22,515 nt of DNA, taken from positions 1 through 22,515 of the forward strand of contig JBHIBO010000023.1 of assembly GCA_046759185.1 (NCBI GenBank), in the 5' to 3' direction. Both the position numbers and the translations under genes were made by a program. The stretch is from JAJISK01 sp046759185 (GTDB taxonomy: Archaea; Thermoplasmatota; Thermoplasmata; RBG-16-68-12; JAJISG01). This document shows, piece by piece, positions 16,302 through 22,515 of the stretch (within the stretch, counting starts at the first letter, position 1; every line of letters starts with the position of its first letter). The notes below the pieces were generated by a model. The model searched no databases. It had not been told where the DNA came from and saw nothing but the letters and a program-made list of their open reading frames with translations.

Positions 16302-16318
16302 GCGTATATGCATATGTG
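16302..16318 (-). promoter_or_regulatory. vapBC promoter/operator with ATATGCATAT palindrome
   Basis: A perfect 10-bp palindrome (16306-16315) is centred about 15 bases upstream of the vapB start in an A/T-rich patch. It fits a TATA region overlapped by an autoregulatory operator. Confidence 0.4.
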
Positions 16319-16362
16319 CAATTAAGCTTTCTGAAACGACACAAGAGAACTCTGATCCTAGG

Positions 16363-16386
16363 GTAGCACTTCATCCGGAATGCTAC
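16363..16386 (+). repeat. 24-bp dispersed inverted repeat, copy 7 (near-consensus)
   Basis: The left arm is GTAGCACT followed by TCAT; the right arm is AATGCTAC. The dyad extends outward: atcct on the left and aggat on the right also pair. It lies between vapB and the membrane protein gene. Confidence 0.85.
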
Positions 16387-16523
16387 CAGGATTTAGACAC
16401 CATCGCAGCCCGTGAGGACTATCATCCGAACGTGTTCGGGGAGACGGCTAAGCGGTCCCCCGTGCTCTCCCTTCGAAAAGCACTTCCACTAGATCCCTAT
16501 ACCGTCCACGAGAGGAAGGCCCG

Positions 16524-17453
16524 ATGGGTTCGAGGCTTCAGGTTGCCGCCTCAATTGCTGCTCTTGTCGGCGGGCTTCTTGGACTAAGTGGGACCCTCTG
16601 GATGATAGCGGACAACCCTCTGGCACGATTTCGTGTGGGGCTTTCGATCTTCTCAATCCCGCTCATCTTCTCCGGGCTCACCCTCTCCTGTCTGGCGCTT
16701 GCTTTGGCCCTCTGGTGGGATGGCGCAAAGGGGACTAGGCCACTGAGGAGGGCCGGTTCCGTGTTCGCCCTTGTAGCCGGCCTCTTGCTGCTTCCGTGGG
16801 CGTTGTGGACGAACCCTGCCTTCGCAGCCACGGTAGACCCTCCTGCGCAAATCGGCCCTATCCTGCCCTTCAGCCTGGCGAGCATCCCCATGTTAGCCGT
16901 GGGTGTTGCGCTTGCGCGGTGGGAGAAAGCTTCTGGCATGGCGAGGGTCAGAGGACTCCAGTGGGGGATCATCGTTGGTAGTGGGGCGGCTCTCGCGGGA
17001 GGTCTCTGGTTTTCTGGAGATGCCCTTCTAGTGACTCCACCAGTGTGTGATATCGGGAGGGTGGGGACAGTGCTCTGCCTCCAGCCCATCACCTCCTGGC
17101 AACGGGCGGCCTTGGGCCTCAGCAGAGCGGGGCTGGCCGCGTTTGGGATTGCCTTAGGACTGTCCCTCTGGAGGAGAGGAGGAGGCCGAGCCGCATCAGC
17201 TAACCCGGGCGGCCGTCGAGTCCTCATCATGGGTGGGGCCTCATTCCTCCTCTTGAGCGCAGTCCTGCTCATCATGGCCTTAGTCCTCATCATACCAGTC
17301 CCCGGGGTCTCCCCGTTTCTTCAGCAATTGTTCTTCTCTCTGGGCCGGCTAGGCTCCTCCCTTGAACTGGGTCTACCAATGCTCGCGCATTCCTTGCTGG
17401 TCATTGGGGTCGCCTTGACACTCCTATCGGTCCGCACGACTCACGTACGATGA
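16524..17453 (+). CDS. polytopic membrane protein, about eight helices, function unknown
   Basis: The 309-residue protein starts at ATG 16524, close after gaggaaggc. Hydrophobic segments lie at about 7-27, 38-62, 78-97, 113-133, 146-166, 195-214, 231-256 and 285-303. A central extracytoplasmic-looking loop holds two cysteines (CDIGRVGTVLC), which could form a disulfide. No transporter or enzyme signature is recognised. Copies of the 24-bp repeat lie on both sides (16363 and 17652, plus a degenerate one at 17463). Confidence 0.72.
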   Translation: MGSRLQVAASIAALVGGLLGLSGTLWMIADNPLARFRVGLSIFSIPLIFSGLTLSCLALALALWWDGAKGTRPLRRAGSVFALVAGLLLLPWALWTNPAFAATVDPPAQIGPILPFSLASIPMLAVGVALARWEKASGMARVRGLQWGIIVGSGAALAGGLWFSGDALLVTPPVCDIGRVGTVLCLQPITSWQRAALGLSRAGLAAFGIALGLSLWRRGGGRAASANPGGRRVLIMGGASFLLLSAVLLIMALVLIIPVPGVSPFLQQLFFSLGRLGSSLELGLPMLAHSLLVIGVALTLLSVRTTHVR

Positions 17454-17462
17454 CAGATCGCG

Positions 17463-17485
17463 AGACCACTCATGCTTAAGGATAC
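17463..17485 (+). repeat. possible degenerate copy of the 24-bp repeat
   Basis: AGACCACT then CAT, and a right arm AGGATAC, match the repeat loosely. It lies 10 bases after the membrane protein stop. It is weaker than the numbered copies. Confidence 0.25.
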
Positions 17486-17651
17486 CTGAGAGGGGTGTCA
17501 ATCTCGGCCGAGGGCCCCACGGATCCACCCACGATCCGTTTCACACGACGGTTCCGGGAGGACTCATTCAGGATGGTTGTGGGTTCCTCCGAGAGTGACG
17601 GCCGCTCCCCCACAGGCCTCCCAGCCACATCGGTGGAGAAAAGGACTCCAA

Positions 17652-17675
17652 GCAGCACTTCATGTGATATGCTAC
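17652..17675 (+). repeat. 24-bp dispersed inverted repeat, copy 8
   Basis: The left arm is GCAGCACT followed by TCAT; the right arm is TATGCTAC. The outer edge CCCTAGG is the exact inverse of the flank of copy 7. Confidence 0.8.
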
Positions 17676-17704
17676 CCTAGGTTGCTCCGCCAGGGGGCGG
17701 CTAA

Positions 17705-17721
17705 ATACATCGTATAAGTAT
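17705..17721 (+). promoter_or_regulatory. TATA region of the orphan antitoxin gene
   Basis: ATACATCGTATAAGTAT lies 14-30 bases before the ATG at 17735, as expected for a leaderless archaeal transcript. ATAC-atc-GTAT forms a small dyad related in sequence to the boxes around the ATPase genes. Confidence 0.45.
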
Positions 17722-17734
17722 GATCTTGAAGGTA

Positions 17735-17920
17735 ATGGCTAAGACGAAGATATCCCTTCGGTCCGAAACCGTGGAGCGGCTCCGAGAACTCGGGAAGAGG
17801 GGTGAGACGGACGATGAGATTATCCGGCGCCTGATCGAGCAGGCGTTTCTGCAGGAGCTCAACGAGCGTTCGAATCGGATTCTCCGCAATGACGAGTTCA
17901 TCCCCCTAGACGAACTGTGA
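17735..17920 (+). CDS. small antitoxin-like protein without a visible toxin
   Basis: From ATG at 17735 (MAKTKISLRSETVERL) the product is 61 residues. A short strand and helix (KTKISLRSETVERLRELG) then GETDDEIIRRLIEQ resemble ribbon-helix-helix-type antitoxin DNA-binding parts. The tail RILRNDEFIPLDEL resembles archaeal antitoxins normally paired with a RelE-type toxin. An ATG at 17720 is in frame but lies inside the TATA region. After the stop I see no open frame resembling RelE or PIN before the next gene's 3' end at 18089. Family assignment is by pattern only. Confidence 0.72.
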   Translation: MAKTKISLRSETVERLRELGKRGETDDEIIRRLIEQAFLQELNERSNRILRNDEFIPLDEL

Positions 17921-18040
17921 GGACCCTTTTCTTCGGAGGCTGACTTAGGGCATCAAGCCAGTATGGGCGTCTGTCGTGGATACGCACGGGAGGTTGCCTC
18001 CAGCTTGATCAACAAACCACCTCTGATCTGCTAGGTCGCC

Positions 18041-18071
18041 TATACTCCCGGGTATAATAGGCCAACGTATA
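18041..18071 (+). repeat. 31-bp triple-box site, downstream of ATPase 2
   Basis: The layout is TATAC-TCCCGG-GTATAATAG-GCCAAC-GTATA. It lies 17 bases beyond the stop codon of ATPase 2, which is read from the other strand. One position of the central dyad is broken (ATAG). Confidence 0.82.
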
Positions 18072-18088
18072 ATCCTCGGATTGACTGG

Positions 18089-19189
18089 TCATCGCCGTCG
18101 AATCCATTCCTCGAAGAAGGGGTCGACAAACTGACCCTCTTGGATAATCCCCTTCTGCTCGAGGGCCTGGGCGGCCTTCTGAACGTGAGATTGCGTCTTG
18201 AGCCGAAATTCACGTACGAACTCCTCGGAGTAGTCAAACCGTCCGCGCTGGGCAATTCCCTCCAGGAGCCTCCTCTGGGAGGCGCTGCGGAGGCCAGCCC
18301 ACAACGTCTCGAAATTCGCGGCCTCGTGATCCAGAACCGCCTGGAGGGCACGGTCCGTCGCCGATTCGGTCTCCTCTTCCAGGGCGAACCAGAGTTCATG
18401 CGCAAGCTGCTGGGTTTGATAGGGCAGTCCTCGGGTCTGCTGGAGAAGCCACTCGACAGCCTCAGGGCTGGCCTCCCGCCCCGAGGACGTGAACCGTCCA
18501 ACCAGGAACGGTCGGAAGGCCTCTGTAACGATGGGACCCAAGGACATGCCACGCGCAAACTTCCAGAAGGACCTCGTCTTATCTTCGAAAATGGTGCGCA
18601 GCAGGTGCACCTGGCTCCCGGCAAAGACGTAGGAAACCGCCTTATGATGCTGGAACTCGGCCCGCATCGCTCTTTCCAGCCATCCCCCATCGAAGGCAGC
18701 GATTTCTTGAAACTCATCAAAGGCCACGACGAGCCGATGGCCGTGCTTCTGGGCCAGCTTCTCAGGGAGATTCAGGACCTCACTCAATTCCTCGGGTGGC
18801 GGGATCTCAGCAATCCCTAACTCGACGCCTATCCTACCCTGATAGTCCGCGAAGACTCTCGGCCTCAAGGACCGGAAGAACTTTCCCAGTAACCTTTGAG
18901 TCGCCTCCAGCCTCGTCTGTGTCGAGCGAGCGATCCGAGTCGCCAGCTCTTCTAGAAACTGGGGAAGGGAAGCGGTCGAAGATACGTCTAAGTACACGCC
19001 TCGAGCGTCTCCATGGAGTCGCCTCAGAAACTCCTTAACGAGGGAGGTCTTGCCCATCCGTCTCGGTGAGTAGAGGACGACGCTCTTTCCAGAGAGAAGT
19101 TCTCGGGAGAGGAGCCGGAGCTCCTCCTCTCTGTTGACAAAGTCCCTTCCGGTAACGACGGGACCGTACATGAACGGATTCTGAGGCAC
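18089..19189 (-). CDS. archaeal AAA-type ATPase with C-terminal winged helix (ATPase 2)
   Basis: The 366-residue protein starts with GTG at 19189 (MPQNPFMYGPVVTGRDF). Walker A is SPRRMGKTSL (41-50, Lys47), Walker B is LVVAFDEFQEI (Asp158, Glu159), sensor-1-like VFAGSQVH (188-195), and GLPYQTQQL (254-262). A winged helix is likely in the last 75 residues (SQRRLLEGIA ... VQKAAQALEQKGIIQEGQFVDP). It shares the ATPase 1 start motif, Walker boxes, PY-x-TQQL element and length, but is diverged elsewhere, so the pair is not a recent duplication. Function is unknown. The C-terminal domain could bind DNA. It is bracketed by the same 31-bp site type as ATPase 1. Confidence 0.9.
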   Translation of the reverse strand: MPQNPFMYGPVVTGRDFVNREEELRLLSRELLSGKSVVLYSPRRMGKTSLVKEFLRRLHGDARGVYLDVSSTASLPQFLEELATRIARSTQTRLEATQRLLGKFFRSLRPRVFADYQGRIGVELGIAEIPPPEELSEVLNLPEKLAQKHGHRLVVAFDEFQEIAAFDGGWLERAMRAEFQHHKAVSYVFAGSQVHLLRTIFEDKTRSFWKFARGMSLGPIVTEAFRPFLVGRFTSSGREASPEAVEWLLQQTRGLPYQTQQLAHELWFALEEETESATDRALQAVLDHEAANFETLWAGLRSASQRRLLEGIAQRGRFDYSEEFVREFRLKTQSHVQKAAQALEQKGIIQEGQFVDPFFEEWIRRR

Positions 19190-19214
19190 GGTTAGGGCAG
19201 ACCACGGTGTCCCT

Positions 19215-19245
19215 TATACCTTTCGGTATGATACCTGAAAGTATA
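19215..19245 (+). repeat. 31-bp triple-box site, upstream of ATPase 2
   Basis: The layout is TATAC-CTTTCG-GTATGATAC-CTGAAA-GTATA. The box nearest the gene lies about 26-30 bases before the GTG start, the expected TATA position for a leaderless archaeal message, so the site overlaps the promoter. Confidence 0.85.
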
Positions 19246-19305
19246 GGGATAGCGCTGGGTTAGCAGATGTTAGGGTCAAGAAGGCACAAGAGCCGACGAG
19301 TCAGT

Positions 19306-19329
19306 GTAGCATTCCATCCATAACGTTAC
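19306..19329 (+). repeat. 24-bp dispersed inverted repeat, copy 9
   Basis: The left arm is GTAGCATT followed by CCAT; the right arm is AACGTTAC. It lies between ATPase 2 and the intact transporter gene, 31 bases before the latter's start. Confidence 0.82.
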
Positions 19330-19360
19330 AGTCAAGAGGCGAGGGCTGTGGGAGCGGACC

Positions 19361-19930
19361 GTGGAGGGACTCCTGCCCTTTTCTGCGGCCCTGGGCTTGG
19401 TCCTCTTGCTGGAGCTCGGGGACAAGAGCCAGCTCGCCACGATCTCGATGGCGACTCGCCACCCATGGCTCCCGGTGTGGGCCGGCGCTTCCCTGGGACT
19501 GGTTGCCGTGACGGCCATCGGGGCCACGTTGGGAGCCGCCCTGGCCATCTACCTAACGGCCTGGATGACGGCCATCCAAGTCGGCGCTGGTATGGTGTTC
19601 ATCGCCTTCGGGCTGTTCACGTACATCCGCCAGGAGGCGGAGGTCGAGGCGGCCACAAGACGCGGCGCCTTCGCGGAGGCCCTCACCTTCAACTTTCTGG
19701 CGGAGCTGGGGGACAAGACACAGCTGGCGGTTATCGTTCTCGCCGCCACCGCCGTCGCCCCCATCTCCGTCTTGGGGGCGAGCCTCGCCCTCGTTCTCAT
19801 GGTGACCCTCAGTGTAGTGATCGGTACGAGCTTAGCCAAGCATCTGGGGAAACGGTGGTTGAGACTTGTCGCCAGCGGGCTGTTTCTTGCTGTCGGGGTC
19901 TACCTAATCGTGGAAGCCTTGCTGCTCTGA
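19361..19930 (+). CDS. TMEM165/GDT1 (UPF0016) family cation transporter
   Basis: The 189-residue protein starts with GTG and is the intact paralogue of the frameshifted copy at 3721-4291. It has two homologous halves of three helices each. The first carries ELGDKS (18-23), the second ELGDKT (115-120), the acidic signatures that bind the transported cation. The linker QEAEVEAATRRGAF (91-104) joins the halves. The family exports or exchanges Mn2+, Ca2+ or H+; manganese export is a common role in prokaryotes. Near identity of the first 17 codons with the other copy, starting exactly at the GTG, shows duplication of the whole gene. Confidence 0.93.
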   Translation: MEGLLPFSAALGLVLLLELGDKSQLATISMATRHPWLPVWAGASLGLVAVTAIGATLGAALAIYLTAWMTAIQVGAGMVFIAFGLFTYIRQEAEVEAATRRGAFAEALTFNFLAELGDKTQLAVIVLAATAVAPISVLGASLALVLMVTLSVVIGTSLAKHLGKRWLRLVASGLFLAVGVYLIVEALLL

Positions 19931-19999
19931 GCTGCCCCTTGGATGAGGGTTTGCCGCGATGGTCGAACCGGGCGGATGCAGGCCTGATCCCGCCAGGTC

Positions 20000-20023
20000 G
20001 TAGCACTGCATGTATGAAGTCGA
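20000..20023 (+). repeat. 24-bp dispersed inverted repeat, copy 10 (atypical)
   Basis: The left arm is GTAGCACT followed by GCAT. The right part, ATGAAGTCGA, is better read as an inverted left arm than as the usual right arm. It lies between the transporter and katG stops. Confidence 0.45.
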
Positions 20024-20085
20024 TGGTTGCCAGAGATGGACGTCAAACCGGACGCCCTCGCTGCTGAACCCTGACCGGCTCCGAG

Positions 20086-22320
20086 TCACCGAAGGTCGAA
20101 GCGATCGGCGTTCATCACCTTGTCCCACGCCGCCACGAAGTCAGTCACGAACTTCGCTTGCCCGTCGGCGGAGCCATAGACCTCGGCAAGGGCGCGCAGT
20201 TCGGAGTTCGAGCCAAAGATGAGGTCGACACGGGTAGCGGTCCACTTCAATTCGCCATTCTTGCGGTCGTGTCCCTCGAACACATTCTCATCCGAGGTCG
20301 CTTCCCACTCAGTGCGCATGTCCAACAGGTTCACGAAGAAATCGTTGGTCAGCGTCTCTTGCCGCTTCGTGAAGACTCCATGTTGCGGCTGGGCAAAGTT
20401 CGCGTTCAGGACACGCATGCCGCCCACCAGAACCGTCATCTCGGGCGCTGTCAGTGTCAGCAACTGCGCCTTGTCGACTAAGAGCTCCTCTGCCGACACG
20501 GTCAAGTTGGTCTTGAGGTAGTTGCGGAAGCCATCCGCGACCGGCTCGAGATAGTCGAAGGACTCCACATCGGTTTGCTCCTGCGACGCGTCCGTGCGGC
20601 CGGGCGTGAAGGGGACGGTTACGTCGTGCCCGGCCTTCCTCGCGGCCTGCTCGACTCCCACGCAACCGCCGAGAACGATCAGGTCGGCGAGTGACACCCT
20701 CTTCCCGTCGGACTGCGCCGTGTTGAACGCTTTCTGGATGCTCTCTAGCGTCGTCAGCACCTTGGCCAGCTGGGCGGGCTGGTTGACGTCCCAATCCTTT
20801 TGCGGCGCAAGACGGATGCGCGCACCGTTCGCCCCGCCGCGCTTGTCTGAGCCGCGGAAGGTCGCCGCCGACGACCAGGCGGTGTAGACCAGCTCGGAGA
20901 CGGAAAGTCCCGAGGCGAGGATTTCGGCTTTGAGGTCAGCGATATCCTTGGCATCGATTAGCTTGTGGTCGACGGCAGGGACGGGATCCTGCCAGATCAG
21001 TTCTTCTTTCGGAACCTCGGGGCCGAGATAGCGTGCGAGCGGACCCATATCGCGGTGCGTGAGCTTGAACCATGCGCGGGCAAACGCATCGGCGAGCTCG
21101 TCGGGATGCTCGTAGAAGCGGCGCGAGATCTTTTCGTAGGCCGGATCGAGCTTCAAAGAAAGGTCGGTGACGAGCATGGTCGGCACGTGCCGCTTCGATG
21201 GATCGAAAGGATCGGGGATCGGGGCATCGGAACTCTTGGCCGTGAACTGATAGGCGCCGGCCGGGCTCTTGGTCAGTTCCCATTCGTACTTGAAGAGAGT
21301 CTCGAAGAAGTAGTTGCTCCACTTCGTCGGGGTTTGGCTCCAAGTGACTTCCGGGCCGCCGGTGATCGTATCGCCGGCCTTGCCTGAGCCGTATTTGCTC
21401 TTCCAGCCGAGGCCCATCTCCTCGATGGGCGCGGCCTCCGGCTCGGGGCCGACGAGCTTCTTATCGCCCGCGCCATGGGCCTTGCCGAAGCTGTGCCCGC
21501 CGGCGATGAGCGCGACCGTTTCCTCGTCGTTCATGGCCATGCGCTTGAAGGTCTGGCGGATGTACGCCGCGGCCTCGACCGGATCGGGGTTGCCGTCGGG
21601 GCCTTCCGGGTTGACGTAGATGAGGCCCATGTGGTCGGCGGCTAAGGGGCCCTGCAACGTCGCGTCCTTCTCGTGACGTTCGTTGGCGAGCCACATCGTC
21701 TCGGGGCCCCAGTCCACGGCCTCATCCGGCTCCCAGACATCGGGGCGCCCGCCGCCGAAGCCGAACGTCTTGAAGCCCATCGACTCGAGCGCGACATTGC
21801 CGGCGAGGATCAGCAGGTCGCTCCAGGAGATCTTTCTGCCGTACTTCTGCTTGATCGGCCAAAGCAGCCGGCGTGCCTTGTCGAGATTCGCGTTGTCCGG
21901 CCAAGAGTTGAGTGGCGCGAATCGCTGCTGGCCGGTGCCGGCGCCGCCTCTGCCGTCGCCGACGCGGTAGGTGCCCGCCGCGTGCCACGCCATACGGATG
22001 AAGAGTCCCCCGTAGTGGCCGAAGTCCGCAGGCCACCAGTCCTGGCTGTCCGTCATCAGCGCGTGGAGGTCCTTCTTCAGCGCTTTGAAGTCGAGCTTCT
22101 TGAACTCTTCGGCGTAGTCGAAGGCCTCGCCCATCGGATTGGACAGGGACGAGTTCTGTCGAAGAATTCCGAGGTTCAGCTGATCCGGCCACCAATCCCT
22201 GTTCGACCGCATTCCGATGTTCGTCGCTCCGTGCACGACCGGGGACTTGTCCACGTTCTTCTTCATCATTCCTCTCACGTTCTCCTTCGATCCCTGTTGG
22301 TCCTCATCGACCGGTGCCAT
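20086..22320 (-). CDS. katG: catalase-peroxidase
   Basis: From ATG at 22320 (MAPVDEDQQGSKEN), preceded by ggggaggg, the protein is 744 residues, full length for KatG. The N-terminal active domain has the distal triad in IRMAWHAAGTYR (Arg109, Trp112, His113), the adduct partners Tyr235 in LIYVNPEG and Met261 in FKRMAMND, and proximal His276 in GGHSFGKAHG. The C-terminal copy of the peroxidase fold is complete, ending NADRFDLR. It is a haem enzyme that destroys hydrogen peroxide by catalase and peroxidase reactions in the cytoplasm. A longer frame to 22392 lacks the ribosome-binding site. KatG in archaea is generally attributed to acquisition from bacteria; that is inference here. Confidence 0.97.
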   Translation of the reverse strand: MAPVDEDQQGSKENVRGMMKKNVDKSPVVHGATNIGMRSNRDWWPDQLNLGILRQNSSLSNPMGEAFDYAEEFKKLDFKALKKDLHALMTDSQDWWPADFGHYGGLFIRMAWHAAGTYRVGDGRGGAGTGQQRFAPLNSWPDNANLDKARRLLWPIKQKYGRKISWSDLLILAGNVALESMGFKTFGFGGGRPDVWEPDEAVDWGPETMWLANERHEKDATLQGPLAADHMGLIYVNPEGPDGNPDPVEAAAYIRQTFKRMAMNDEETVALIAGGHSFGKAHGAGDKKLVGPEPEAAPIEEMGLGWKSKYGSGKAGDTITGGPEVTWSQTPTKWSNYFFETLFKYEWELTKSPAGAYQFTAKSSDAPIPDPFDPSKRHVPTMLVTDLSLKLDPAYEKISRRFYEHPDELADAFARAWFKLTHRDMGPLARYLGPEVPKEELIWQDPVPAVDHKLIDAKDIADLKAEILASGLSVSELVYTAWSSAATFRGSDKRGGANGARIRLAPQKDWDVNQPAQLAKVLTTLESIQKAFNTAQSDGKRVSLADLIVLGGCVGVEQAARKAGHDVTVPFTPGRTDASQEQTDVESFDYLEPVADGFRNYLKTNLTVSAEELLVDKAQLLTLTAPEMTVLVGGMRVLNANFAQPQHGVFTKRQETLTNDFFVNLLDMRTEWEATSDENVFEGHDRKNGELKWTATRVDLIFGSNSELRALAEVYGSADGQAKFVTDFVAAWDKVMNADRFDLR

Positions 22321-22515
22321 TTCATCCCTCCCCGTCGTTTGTTCACCGGCCTTTGCCAGGGTTGTGTGGGCCCTCCCGGACCTGTCAGACACCCGGGCCG
22401 CCGGGACGCGCCTTCCACATATGTACCCGGATGTTGTAGAAAAGGGCTTTCGACTGCGTCAAGCACACGAGGATCGTCTTCTCTCTGGGTTCTAGACTCA
22501 ATCAGAGAGACATTG

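Noticed and set aside
17870..17885. tRNA-like T-loop word GTTCGAATC
   Set aside because: It lies inside the antitoxin-like gene, with no acceptor or anticodon stem around it. No tRNA was found in the window.
5400..20023. CRISPR array
   Set aside because: The 24-bp repeats are about 0.9 to 2.8 kb apart with genes between them, not separated by short spacers, and no cas gene is present.
5400..20023. Classical integron attC array
   Set aside because: The repeats are only about 24 bp, lack the GTTRRRY-type core and long imperfect stem of attC sites, and no integrase gene is in the window. A different kind of cassette remains possible.

Overview
The window looks like a G+C-rich archaeal chromosome segment. 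Archaeal signs are a bacterio-opsin-activator (bat/HTH_10) regulator at 70-1356, a UPF0330-type VapB antitoxin, two ATPases of the kind that proliferates in archaea (NPFxYG start, SPRRxGKTSL Walker A), and a proline iminopeptidase resembling the Thermoplasma tricorn-interacting factor F1. A euryarchaeal or Thermoplasmatota-like lineage is my best guess. No rRNA, tRNA or ribosomal protein gene is present to fix it. Some genes have clear Shine-Dalgarno sites; others look leaderless.

Region 1 (1-5400) is mostly ordinary: a bat-type regulator fused to an O6-alkylguanine-DNA alkyltransferase, a small membrane protein, a DMT-family exporter, a SAM methyltransferase, a frameshifted TMEM165/GDT1-type cation transporter and a short-chain dehydrogenase. 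Region 2 (5400-14100) mixes intact metabolic genes (ICMT-like methyltransferase, proline iminopeptidase, LOG-family protein, family-2 glycosyltransferase, thioredoxin-like protein, second methyltransferase) with decaying genes: an aldo/keto reductase remnant and an alpha/beta hydrolase cut off just after its nucleophile.

Region 3 (14100-19330) is an accessory island. It holds two related AAA ATPase genes, a complete VapBC toxin-antitoxin pair, a polytopic membrane protein and an antitoxin-like gene with no visible toxin. Region 4 (19330-22515) has an intact paralogue of the frameshifted transporter and a full-length catalase-peroxidase (katG).

Two repeat systems stand out. (a) Each ATPase gene is tightly bracketed, before its start and after its stop, by a symmetrical 31-bp site, TATAC-N6-GTATNATAC-N6-GTATA. 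The two bracketed units are 1230 and 1205 bp long, so they look like a cassette or self-regulated module. (b) A roughly 24-bp imperfect inverted repeat, with half-site GTARCRYT, occurs about nine to ten times between 5.4 and 20 kb, nearly always between genes, and divides the region into small gene modules. I recognise neither repeat as a described element.
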